DNA from: Bradyrhizobium liaoningense
GTDB lineage: Bacteria; Pseudomonadota; Alphaproteobacteria; Rhizobiales; Xanthobacteraceae
Assembly (NCBI RefSeq): GCF_018130825.1
Contig: NZ_JAFCJS010000016.1
Coordinates: forward strand, 1 to 51,592
Length of the DNA: 51,592 nt
Direction: 5' to 3'
Below the pieces are notes generated by a model, which saw only the letters and a list, made by a program, of their open reading frames with translations, ran no database searches and was not told the origin of the DNA. The position numbers and the translations under genes are program-made. The stretch's first letter is position 1, and the number at the start of each line of letters is the position of its first letter. Below, one piece after another: positions 17,167 through 24,060 of this stretch.

Positions 17167-17192
17167 CTTGCGGTGGGGAAACCCGCCGCAAG
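17167..17192 (+). terminator. 11-bp hairpin with GAAA tetraloop upstream of the tRNA
   Basis: CTTGCGGTGGG (17167-17177) pairs with CCCGCCGCAAG (17182-17192) around a GNRA loop, with one G-T wobble. It ends 13 nt before the tRNA. Only a weak TTCGTCT follows, so it may separate transcription units or guide processing of the tRNA 5' end. Confidence 0.5.
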
Positions 17193-17205
17193 TTCGTCTG
17201 CGTGC

Positions 17206-17293
17206 GCCCCGGTAGCTCAGTGGAGCCGTGAAAAGCCTAGAGAGCGCCGAGCTGCTAACTCGGAGGACGTTGGTTCGAGTCCAACCCGGGGCA
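17206..17293 (+). tRNA. Transposon-borne tRNA gene, anticodon GCT, with enlarged D-loop
   Basis: Acceptor GCCCCGG (17206-17212) pairs with CCGGGGC (17286-17292), with discriminator A at 17293. The anticodon arm is CCGAG-CTGCTAA-CTCGG (17247-17263), anticodon GCT at 17254-17256, which reads serine AGC/AGU. The T-arm is GTTGG-TTCGAGT-CCAAC (17269-17285). The variable region is only 5 nt (17264-17268), whereas true tRNA-Ser has a long variable arm. The D-loop between GCTC (17215-17218) and GAGC (17242-17245) is 23 nt instead of about 8. CCA is not encoded. The fold is convincing; charging and function are uncertain. Confidence 0.75.
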
Positions 17294-17403
17294 CGCGTGG
17301 ATGAATATGAGGAAATTATCCTCGCTTAGCAACCGAAAAACCCTACGAATCCAAAAGGTTACAGATATTTAGTAGTCAGTGGAATCTAAACTGAACTAAT
17401 TGC

Positions 17404-17432
17404 TTGACATATGTAGGGGTTCTGTTCATGAT
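17404..17432 (+). promoter_or_regulatory. Candidate promoter of the transposase
   Basis: TTGACA at 17404-17409 and CATGAT at 17427-17432 with 17-bp spacing. Transcription would begin near 17439, at or beside the ATG at 17440, so the transcript could be leaderless. The preceding 110 bp are A/T-rich relative to the chromosome and hold only a 5-bp hairpin near 17308-17322. Confidence 0.4.
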
Positions 17433-17439
17433 GCGATCT

Positions 17440-18327
17440 ATGAACAGACTTCCTACAGAGAAGCGCGCCCAAATCCTCCAGATGCTCTGCGAGGGTTCTT
17501 CCATGCGCTCCATCTCCCGGGTCTCTGACGTTTCCCTGAACACGGTTACCAAGCTCTTGGTTGACGCTGGCAGCGCCTGCGCCGCCTTCCATGACGCGAC
17601 CGTCCGCAACGTCAAATCCCAGCGCGTCCAGTGCGATGAAATCTGGAGCTTCGCCTACGCCAAGGCCAAAAACGTTCACAGCGCTAAGGCCGCTCCGATT
17701 GGCTCGGGCGACGTTTGGACGTGGACCGCTATTGATGCCGACTCCAAGCTGATCCTGACTTGGCTTGTCGGTGACCGCGACGCGAGCGCCGCCAACGCAT
17801 TCATTGCCGACCTGAAGCCCCGGCTCGCAAACCGCGTCCAACTCACAACGGACGGCCACAAGGCTTACCTGCATGCGGTTAGCCAGGAATTCGGCCCCGA
17901 TGGGGTGGACTACGGGATGCTTGTGAAACTGTACGGCAGCGACCCCCAAGCTCAGAAGCGCTACAGCCCGGCAAAACTCATCGGAATTGAGAAAGATCTG
18001 ATCCTCGGCTCGCCCGACATGGCGCACGTCTCCACGTCCTACGTGGAGCGCCAGAACCTCACCATGCGCATGTCGATGCGCCGCTTTACCCGGCTCACCA
18101 ATGCCTTCTCAAAGAAGGTGGAGAACCACTATCACGCCCTCTCGCTCTACTTCGTCTGGTATAACTTCATTAAGCAGCACAAGACGTTGCGTATGACCCC
18201 GGCGATGGCCGCTGGCCTTGTTTCATCGCCTCTCGAAATGACTGACATTGTTACGCTGATCGACCAACGCGAAGGCCCGGCAAAGAAGCGAGGGCCGTAC
18301 AAGAAGAGGCTGCCAATTCCGGCCTAG
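17440..18327 (+). CDS. IS1-like DDE transposase
   Basis: Moves the transposon by cut or copy at its inverted repeats. From the ATG at 17440 it has 295 residues: an N-terminal helix-turn-helix (EKRAQILQMLCEGSSMRSIS then VSLNTVTKLLVDAG), a catalytic core with Asp66 (QCDEIWSF), Asp138 (LTTDGHKAYL) and Glu203 (SYVERQNLTMR), and a C-terminal HKTLRMTPAMAAGL. This matches single-frame transposases filed under IS1, not the frameshifted InsAB of Escherichia coli IS1. ATGs at 17428 and 17431 are also in frame. The gene is uninterrupted and probably active. Confidence 0.9.
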   Translation: MNRLPTEKRAQILQMLCEGSSMRSISRVSDVSLNTVTKLLVDAGSACAAFHDATVRNVKSQRVQCDEIWSFAYAKAKNVHSAKAAPIGSGDVWTWTAIDADSKLILTWLVGDRDASAANAFIADLKPRLANRVQLTTDGHKAYLHAVSQEFGPDGVDYGMLVKLYGSDPQAQKRYSPAKLIGIEKDLILGSPDMAHVSTSYVERQNLTMRMSMRRFTRLTNAFSKKVENHYHALSLYFVWYNFIKQHKTLRMTPAMAAGLVSSPLEMTDIVTLIDQREGPAKKRGPYKKRLPIPA

Positions 18328-18355
18328 GGCGGGAACGCCCCCTTAACAAAATTCG

Positions 18356-18399
18356 TTGACAATCCCGAGCGGGTCACCATTTATGGTGCCTGCTATATC
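18356..18399 (+). promoter_or_regulatory. Candidate promoter between transposase and NYN gene
   Basis: TTGACA at 18356-18361 is a perfect -35. With 17-bp spacing the -10 would be ATTTAT (18379-18384), three of six matches. An alternative extended -10 (TGCTATATC, 18391-18399) lies further down but lacks a good -35. Either would drive a short leader into the terminator at 18428-18461. Confidence 0.4.
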
Positions 18400-18458
18400 C
18401 GCTACGCCCGTAGGCGGGCAACGTATCAACCCCCACGGTCCTGCCGTGGGGGTTTTAT
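18400..18458 (+). ncRNA. Candidate small RNA or attenuated leader
   Basis: Bounded by a promoter-like TTGACA and an intrinsic terminator, this stretch holds no open frame of note but can form a CGCCCGTAGGCGGG hairpin before the terminator stem. It could be a free-standing transcript of roughly 60-75 nt or the leader of the NYN gene. The boundaries are estimates. Confidence 0.35.
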
Positions 18459-18461
18459 TTT
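18428..18461 (+). terminator. Strong intrinsic terminator abutting the NYN start codon
   Basis: CCCCCACGG (18430-18438) pairs with CCGTGGGGG (18444-18452) around TCCTG, followed by TTTTATTTT. The last two T bases belong to the TTG start codon of the next gene. The GGGGG of the 3' arm is the only ribosome-site-like sequence for that gene, so folding would hide it. Confidence 0.85.
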
Positions 18462-19116
18462 GAAAGTTGCTGTGCTGATCGACGGCGGCCATCTTCGCGT
18501 CCAGGCGCGAATGGCAAATCATCGCTATGATCCTGATTTTATTGAGAAAGTTGCGCACACATGCGTAGAGGAAAAGGAAACCCTCCTGCGCGTGCTCTAT
18601 TATGATTGTCCTCCATTTAATGGAGAAGTGAAGCTGCCTGTCTCAGGGGAGACGACTACATTCAAAGGGTCGGATAAGTGGCTTCGGGAACTGGCGGCAA
18701 AGGACCTGTTCGCCGTAAGGCGAGGGGTGCTCAAGTTTCGAGGCTATAAGCCCAAAAAGATTCCTGTAGTTGGCAAAGAGCTAACCGATGACGACTTCGC
18801 GCCAGATTTCGAACAGAAGGGCGTTGATATGCGCATTGGGCTGGACATGGCGAACTTCGCCGCTGACAGGACCGTAGATCGGATAATCTTGGTAACTGGC
18901 GATACCGATTGTGTGCCAGCGATGAAGAACTGCCGGATTCGCGGTCTACAGGTCATCTTGGCCGCATTGCCCGGCCATACCGCTGCTCAAGAACTACTTT
19001 GGCATTCCGACATTCATCGCACTGTGAATTGGCCCTCACAGCCTGATGCTGCAAAGGCTACCCCGGCTTCGTCAGTGCCTGCCCCGAGAAAGCTGACGTG
19101 GCAACGGGCCAAATAA
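18460..19116 (+). CDS. NYN-domain (PIN-like) ribonuclease
   Basis: Predicted metal-dependent RNase of the NYN/LabA-DUF88 group. The 218 residues start KVAVLIDGGH with Asp8, then KGVDMRIGLDMANF (Asp123, Asp129) and VTGDTDCVPAMK (Asp148, Asp150), the acidic cluster expected in a PIN-like active site. After residue 190 the tail is Pro/Ala/Ser-rich and basic. It starts with TTG at 18460; the next in-frame ATG (18511) would delete Asp8, so TTG is required. The stop codon runs 2 bp into the right inverted repeat. Substrate unknown. Confidence 0.85.
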   Translation: MKVAVLIDGGHLRVQARMANHRYDPDFIEKVAHTCVEEKETLLRVLYYDCPPFNGEVKLPVSGETTTFKGSDKWLRELAAKDLFAVRRGVLKFRGYKPKKIPVVGKELTDDDFAPDFEQKGVDMRIGLDMANFAADRTVDRIILVTGDTDCVPAMKNCRIRGLQVILAALPGHTAAQELLWHSDIHRTVNWPSQPDAAKATPASSVPAPRKLTWQRAK

Positions 19117-19136
19117 TTTCAAACTGAGGCACGACC
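19115..19136. repeat. Right terminal inverted repeat of the transposon
   Basis: 22 bp ending GGCACGACC, perfectly complementary to 15838-15859. The NYN stop codon overlaps its inner end. Confidence 0.93.
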
Positions 19137-19144
19137 GGACGGCG
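19137..19144. repeat. Target site duplication, right
   Basis: GGACGGCG, identical to 15830-15837. It lies 48 bp before the comM start codon. Confidence 0.9.
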
Positions 19145-19192
19145 CCCTGCTCTGCTACCCTTGATTGTGCGAGAGGGCAGGCTGGTTCGGGC

Positions 19193-20731
19193 ATGGTTCA
19201 ACGGGTTTCCACCGTCGCCTTTGAGGGGATCGAGGCCCGCGCGGTCGACGTGCAGGTGCAGGTCGCGCCCGGCCTGCCGGCGTTCGCCATCGTCGGCCTG
19301 CCTGACAAGGCGGTGTCGGAGGCGCGCGAGCGGGTACGCTCGGCGCTGATCGCCTCTGGGCTGGCGCTGCCGGCGCGGCGGATCATCGTCAATCTGGCGC
19401 CCGCCGATCTGCCCAAGGAAGGCAGCCATTACGACCTGCCGATCGCGCTTGGCCTGATGGCGGCGATCGGCGCGATCCCGCCGGATGCGCTGACCGGTTT
19501 TACCGTGCTCGGCGAGCTCGGGCTCGACGGCTCGATCGCAGCCGTCGCCGGCGTGCTCCCCGCCGCGATCGGCGCCAATCAGCGCGAGGAAGGCTTGATC
19601 TGCCCGGCCGCCTGCGGTTCGGAGGCGGCGTGGGCGAGCCCGGATATCCAGATCATTGCAGCACAATCGCTGATCCAGATCGCCAACCATTTCAAGGGCA
19701 CGCAGGTGCTGTCGCGGCCCTCGCCGAAAGTGCACGAGGCCGCCGCTTCAAAGCTCGACCTGCGCGACATCAAGGGCCAGGAAAGCGCCAAGCGCGCGCT
19801 CGAGATCGCGGCCGCCGGCGGACATCACCTCCTGATGATCGGCGCACCCGGCGCCGGAAAATCGATGCTGGCGGCGCGTCTGCCCTCGATCCTGCCACCG
19901 CTGTCGCCGGGCGAGCTTCTGGAAGTCTCGATGATCGCTTCCGTCGCCGGCGAGATCGAGGGCGGCGCGCTGACGTCGCGGCGGCCGTTCCGCTCGCCGC
20001 ATCACTCCGCCAGCATGGCCGCGCTCACCGGCGGCGGCATGCGCGCAAAACCCGGCGAGATCTCGCTCGCGCATCAGGGCGTGCTGTTCCTCGACGAATT
20101 GCCGGAGTTCGATCCGCGCGTGCTGGATTCGCTGCGCCAGCCGCTGGAGAACGGCGAGGTCTCGGTGTCCCGCGCCAATCACCGCGTCACCTACCCTGCG
20201 CGCTTCATGCTGGTCGCAGCGATGAATCCCTGCCGCTGCGGCAACGCCTTCGAGCCAGGTTACGCCTGCAAGCGCGGCCGCATCGATCGCTGCACCTCCG
20301 ACTACCAGGCCCGCATCTCCGGCCCGCTGATGGACCGCATCGACCTGCGCATCGAGGTGCCGGGCGTGACCGCCGCCGATCTGATCCTGCCGGCGGCGGC
20401 GGAGGGCTCGGCCGAGGTCGCAGCACGCGTGGCGGCGGCGCGCGACATCCAGCTTGCGCGTTACGCCGATGCGGGCCTGCCGAATGTCCGCACCAATGCC
20501 GAGGCGCCCGCCTCCGTGCTGGAGGAGATCGCCAAGCCCGATGCGCAGGGTCAAAAACTGCTGCGCGATGCCGCCGAGACCATGCGGCTGTCGGCGCGCG
20601 GCTATCACCGCGTGCTGCGGGTGGCGCGGACGCTCGCCGATCTCGATCACGCCGACAAGATCGGCCGGCTGCATCTCGCCGAGGCCTTGTCCTACCGCGC
20701 ACTCGCGGAGGATGTGCGCCAGATGGCGTGA
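19193..20731 (+). CDS. comM: YifB/ComM family AAA+ protein (Mg chelatase-like)
   Basis: ComM is a hexameric branch-migration helicase that extends heteroduplex during natural transformation. The 512 residues show the N-terminal lobe (FEGIEARAVDVQVQVAPGLPAFAIVGLPDKAV), Walker A GAPGAGKSMLAARLP, Walker B GVLFLDELPEF, and the zinc-finger-like CRCGN...CKRGRIDRC. The ATG at 19193 has GAGAGGG about 20 bp upstream and no stronger ribosome site. The transposon now ends 56 bp upstream, so the native promoter may have been displaced. Confidence 0.95.
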   Translation: MVQRVSTVAFEGIEARAVDVQVQVAPGLPAFAIVGLPDKAVSEARERVRSALIASGLALPARRIIVNLAPADLPKEGSHYDLPIALGLMAAIGAIPPDALTGFTVLGELGLDGSIAAVAGVLPAAIGANQREEGLICPAACGSEAAWASPDIQIIAAQSLIQIANHFKGTQVLSRPSPKVHEAAASKLDLRDIKGQESAKRALEIAAAGGHHLLMIGAPGAGKSMLAARLPSILPPLSPGELLEVSMIASVAGEIEGGALTSRRPFRSPHHSASMAALTGGGMRAKPGEISLAHQGVLFLDELPEFDPRVLDSLRQPLENGEVSVSRANHRVTYPARFMLVAAMNPCRCGNAFEPGYACKRGRIDRCTSDYQARISGPLMDRIDLRIEVPGVTAADLILPAAAEGSAEVAARVAAARDIQLARYADAGLPNVRTNAEAPASVLEEIAKPDAQGQKLLRDAAETMRLSARGYHRVLRVARTLADLDHADKIGRLHLAEALSYRALAEDVRQMA

Positions 20732-20829
20732 TCATTCCGCGCGTCAACCCGGCGGTAACGAGTTTCCTTTACGCTCTGCAAACCATAAGGCCCGACGAGT
20801 TTTCAAAAGGGCCTGGCGAGTAGAGTGTC

Positions 20830-21297
20830 ATGTTGCGTTTCAAGATCCTGGCCTCGGTTGTTCCCCTGCTGGCGGCTGCGGTGTTTGCCCGCGGCGAGAT
20901 CGGATCGGTCTCACATCCCTGCATCGCCTTGGGCGAAACCTCGGTCGAGCTGACATCCCTGTTCTGGACCGCCGGCGTCCACGTCGCCTTCACCGACGAT
21001 CCCGCGCGGGCCACCGTCAGGGTCCAGATCACCGACGATGCGGACGCCGCGGACTTCGCGGTCGTCGACGACGGCCTCGGTTCCGAGACCGATTCCTGCC
21101 AGGCCAATCCGGCAAACCGCCTCGTCACCATCGCGGCGCAGCCGGTCGATGGCGGCCCGGTCATCTATCTCTCGACCGACGGCCCCGCCGATTACCGAAT
21201 CTATGTGCGCTCCAAGACGTTCTCGCAGCGCGAGGCCGCGGCGCTGATCGTTGGCGCTCACGACGGTCGCCGGCCGGTCCAAGCCGCCTCGCTCTAA
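20830..21297 (+). CDS. Conserved hypothetical exported protein (155 aa)
   Basis: No family recognised. Residues 1-20 (LRFKILASVVPLLAAAVFA) are a clear signal peptide, and the mature part is acidic with two cysteines (SHPCIALG, SDSCQANP-like DSCQANP) that may form a disulphide. Codon use is typical of the host. Its stop codon overlaps a terminator hairpin. Probably periplasmic. Confidence 0.75.
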   Translation: MLRFKILASVVPLLAAAVFARGEIGSVSHPCIALGETSVELTSLFWTAGVHVAFTDDPARATVRVQITDDADAADFAVVDDGLGSETDSCQANPANRLVTIAAQPVDGGPVIYLSTDGPADYRIYVRSKTFSQREAAALIVGAHDGRRPVQAASL

Positions 21298-21325
21298 AGC
21301 GCGATGAGGAGTCTCATCGCGCTTT
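21296..21325 (+). terminator. 13-bp hairpin overlapping the stop of the exported protein
   Basis: AAAGCGCGATGAG (21296-21308) pairs with CTCATCGCGCTTT (21313-21325) around GAGT. The AAA/TTT base gives it intrinsic-terminator shape, and it overlaps the TAA stop. Confidence 0.75.
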
Positions 21326-21337
21326 AGGTTGTTGTTC

Positions 21338-21386
21338 GAGCATGATCTTCCCGGAAAACCGCTGCACACTTTTCCGGATCATGCTC
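21338..21386. repeat. Palindromic repeat, family F (copy 1)
   Basis: GAGCATGATCTTCCCGGAAA and TTTTCCGGATCATGCTC form imperfect arms. A second copy is at 30941-30987. Confidence 0.85.
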
Positions 21387-21510
21387 TAGGCCATTAACAC
21401 CTCGTCAACCCTGTTTGGAGGCGGCGCCACCGCCTCAAGCTGTTCGCAAGGTCGGCGCGACATCGTCGCATGCAGCGGCGGTGGGGTTTCGGACAAGAGT
21501 CGGGGTTGCG

Positions 21511-23736
21511 ATGGGTCGGACGTTCCGGATCAAGGTGCGCATGCGCCGCTTCAGGCGGCAGCATCCCAGGATCGCCTTCGCGATCCGCTCCTTCATGATC
21601 TTCTCGGCGACGTTTGGCGGCGCCTATGGCTTCGTCTCCGGTAGTCGCTCCGAGAATTCCGGCTACGATCCCAACGCCTTTGCGATCGGCGCGAGCTTTT
21701 TGTTCGCCCTCGCCTGCCTCGGCCTTGCCACGCTCAGCATGCGCTTGCGCTTCGTCAACAAGCGGCTGCGCAAGCTCGCCGCCCACAACGAGGCGCTGAT
21801 CGACCGCAATTGGGAGCTGAAGGAAGCCGAGGAGCGCGCCCGCAGCCTGTTCGAGCAGCAGGGCGATCTGATCGTGCTGCGCGACCATCAGGGCCGCATC
21901 ACCTTCGCCAACGACGCCTATTGCGCGCTTGCGGGCCAGGCGCGCAGCGCGCTGGTCGGCACGCGTTTCGATTTCGACGTGCTGGAGCAGGGCGACAGCG
22001 CCCGCGAAAGCAACGGCACCCGCATCCACGACCAGAGGATCACCACGCCGCTCGGCGCGCGCTGGATCGCCTGGCGTGAAGGTTACGTGCGGCTCGACGC
22101 CGGCCAGGCCGCCGAACTGCAGAGCGTGGGGCGCGACGTCACCGACCGCACCGAGACCGAGCGTGCACTGTCGGAGGCACGCGATCAGGCCGATGCCGCC
22201 AACCGCGCCAAGTCGCGCTTCCTGGCGATGGCATCGCATGAGATCCGCACGCCGCTCAACGGCATCATCGGCATGGGCGGCCTCCTGCTCGACACCAATC
22301 TGACGCCGGAGCAGGCGACCTATGCCAGGGCGGTGAAGACCTCGGGCGAAGCGCTGATGGCGCTGATCGAGGAGCTGCTCGACTATTCCAAGATCGAAGC
22401 CGGCAAGCTCGACCTCGAGCAGCGTCCGTTCGCGCTCTCGACCCTGATCGAGGAGATCACCGAGCTGCTGGCGCCGCGTGCGCAGGCCAAGCAGCTCGAG
22501 ATTGCCGCCTATGTCGACGAGCGCCTGCCGCTGGAAGTCGTCGGCGACGCCGCACGGCTGCGTCAGGTGCTGCTCAATCTCGCCGGCAACGCCATCAAGT
22601 TCACAGCTCACGGCGGCGTCGCGCTGATTGTCGAACCCGGCATCTGGCCGAACGAGATCAGCTTCCTGGTCCGCGACACCGGCATCGGCATCGCGCCCGA
22701 AGCGCAGCAGCGCATCTTCCGCGAATTCGAGCAGGCCGACGAGCGCGTCGCCCGCACCTATGGCGGCACCGGGCTCGGCCTCGCCATCAGCGAACGCATC
22801 GTCAAGCGCATGGGCGGCCGCATCACGCTGACCAGCGAGCCGGGCAAGGGCGCGACCTTCGAGGTCGCGGTGCCGCTCGCACCGTCGCTGGGAGCCACGG
22901 GGCAGACGACGTTCCCGAGCCCCGACCTCACCGGCAAGTCGATCCTCGCGATCGCCGAGGGGATCGAGGCCTCGCTGATCGCGCGGCGCTTGGAGCGCTG
23001 GGGCGCTCAGACCTGCCTTGTGTCGCACGCCACCGTCGCGGAAGCGCTGCTGCCGGAACGCTCATGGCACGCAGTGCTGATCGATCGCGCGATCGGTCCT
23101 GCCATCGCCGACCGGCTGGGCGAAATCGCCCGCGCGCATGCGCCGCAGCGGCTGGTGCTGCTGACGTCGAGCTCGCGGCATGAGAAGATCTCGCCGGCCT
23201 TCACCGGATTCCTGGTCAAGCCGCTGCGCGCGGCCTCGCTCGCCGCACGCCTCACGCTGACGCCGGAGATCCCCTCGCCCGACCTCGCGCCGGAACCGCC
23301 GGCGGAATCCACCGGCGCAGCGTCGGTGAAAGCCCTGTCGATCCTCGTCGCCGAGGACAATGAGATCAACGCACTGCTGATGCGTTCGCTGCTGACAAAG
23401 CTCGGCCACCGCGTCGTCATCGCCGTCCATGGCGAGGCCGCGCTGGAATCCTGGCTGGCGGCGTCATCGGCCGGCACGCCCTACGATCTCGTGCTCATGG
23501 ATATCCAGATGCCGCAGCTCGACGGCATCGAGGCAACCAAACGCATCCGCGCCCATGAGGCCGCCACCGGCGGCCATAACACGCCGATCCTGGCGCTCAC
23601 GGCCAATACACTAGTTGAGGATCGTTATGCGTGCTTCGAAGCCGGCATGAACGGCTTCCTGATCAAGCCGCTCGATCGGGACAAGCTCGACGAGGCACTG
23701 GCGGGACTGGCGGCGTCGCGGCATCTGGCAGTGTAG
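21511..23736 (+). CDS. Hybrid sensor histidine kinase
   Basis: Membrane-bound two-component kinase. From the ATG at 21511 (741 residues) it has two membrane segments (about residues 28-45 and 58-80), a PAS domain, HisKA with phospho-His243 (MASHEIRTPLNG) and a HATPase domain (NAIKFTAHGG, DTGIGIAP, GGTGLGLAIS). A degenerate receiver-like segment follows, lacking the phosphoacceptor Asp, then a true C-terminal receiver with Asp664 (LMDIQMPQLDG) and the conserved Lys (FLIKPL). This layout resembles cell-cycle or stress hybrid kinases. Stimulus and partner regulator are not evident. An in-frame upstream start would add an unlikely N-terminus. Confidence 0.9.
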   Translation: MGRTFRIKVRMRRFRRQHPRIAFAIRSFMIFSATFGGAYGFVSGSRSENSGYDPNAFAIGASFLFALACLGLATLSMRLRFVNKRLRKLAAHNEALIDRNWELKEAEERARSLFEQQGDLIVLRDHQGRITFANDAYCALAGQARSALVGTRFDFDVLEQGDSARESNGTRIHDQRITTPLGARWIAWREGYVRLDAGQAAELQSVGRDVTDRTETERALSEARDQADAANRAKSRFLAMASHEIRTPLNGIIGMGGLLLDTNLTPEQATYARAVKTSGEALMALIEELLDYSKIEAGKLDLEQRPFALSTLIEEITELLAPRAQAKQLEIAAYVDERLPLEVVGDAARLRQVLLNLAGNAIKFTAHGGVALIVEPGIWPNEISFLVRDTGIGIAPEAQQRIFREFEQADERVARTYGGTGLGLAISERIVKRMGGRITLTSEPGKGATFEVAVPLAPSLGATGQTTFPSPDLTGKSILAIAEGIEASLIARRLERWGAQTCLVSHATVAEALLPERSWHAVLIDRAIGPAIADRLGEIARAHAPQRLVLLTSSSRHEKISPAFTGFLVKPLRAASLAARLTLTPEIPSPDLAPEPPAESTGAASVKALSILVAEDNEINALLMRSLLTKLGHRVVIAVHGEAALESWLAASSAGTPYDLVLMDIQMPQLDGIEATKRIRAHEAATGGHNTPILALTANTLVEDRYACFEAGMNGFLIKPLDRDKLDEALAGLAASRHLAV

Positions 23737-23750
23737 CGGCAATCGACGCT

Positions 23751-23846
23751 GCCGTAGGGTGGACAAAGCGAAGCGTGCCCACGAATCGTTCGACAACAGG
23801 CACAGAGCGTGGGCACGGCGCTTCGCGCCTTTGCCCACCCTACGGC
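23751..23846. repeat. Palindromic repeat, family B (copy 2)
   Basis: GCCGTAGGGTGGACAAAGCG and TTTGCCCACCCTACGGC are the outer arms. A variant of the 5649-5743 element with GGACAAAG in place of GGTTAGC. Confidence 0.85.
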
Positions 23847-23870
23847 ACCGCAGCCTGCAACTCTCTCCCC

Positions 23871-23953
23871 GTCATTGCGAGCGCAGCGCAGCGAAGCAAT
23901 CCAGAGTCTCTCCGGGGGGACAGTCTGGATTGCTTCGCTGCGCTCGCAATGAC
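23871..23953. repeat. Palindromic repeat, family C (copy 1)
   Basis: GTCATTGCGAGCGCAGCGCA...AAGCAATCCAGA and CTGGATTGCTTCGCTGCGCT...CAATGAC are complementary arms. A second copy is at 46432-46515. Repeats B2 and C1 fill most of the 324-bp gap 23737-24060; only the last 100 bp are unique. Confidence 0.85.
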
Positions 23954-24060
23954 GATGTGGTGACAGGAGCGCCTTGCCCGACCGACAATCTGCGATTGAA
24001 ATCCAACGCACTGCGCGTCATCATCCTTCGGGGGCTCGGTTTCCGACGAGGATATCGCGC

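Larger units (their letters stand above)
15838..19136 (+). mobile_element. IS1-family-type transposon with passenger genes and a tRNA (3299 bp)
   Basis: The element is bounded by 22-bp perfect inverted repeats (15838-15859 and 19115-19136; outer bases GGTCGTGCCTCAG) and an 8-bp direct repeat GGACGGCG. The ends begin GGT, as in classical IS1. It encodes an IS1-like DDE transposase plus, all on the same strand, two small proteins, a winged-helix-like protein, a tRNA, a promoter-leader-terminator module and a NYN nuclease. Perfect ends and target duplication imply recent, intact insertion into the spacer upstream of comM. Base composition is less GC-extreme than the flanks. Confidence 0.9.

Noticed and set aside
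17404..17439. TTG at 17404 as transposase start
   Set aside because: These bases form a TTGACA promoter element, and the extra 12 residues do not match the family; ATG at 17440 fits better.
15838..19136. Prophage or integrative element using the tRNA as attachment site
   Set aside because: No integrase, no direct repeat of the tRNA 3' end, and IS1-type inverted repeats with target duplication explain the boundaries.
21394..23028. 544-codon minus-strand frame opposite the hybrid kinase
   Set aside because: No domain-like composition (Arg/His/Gln/Asp-rich shadow), and the plus strand has clear kinase motifs.
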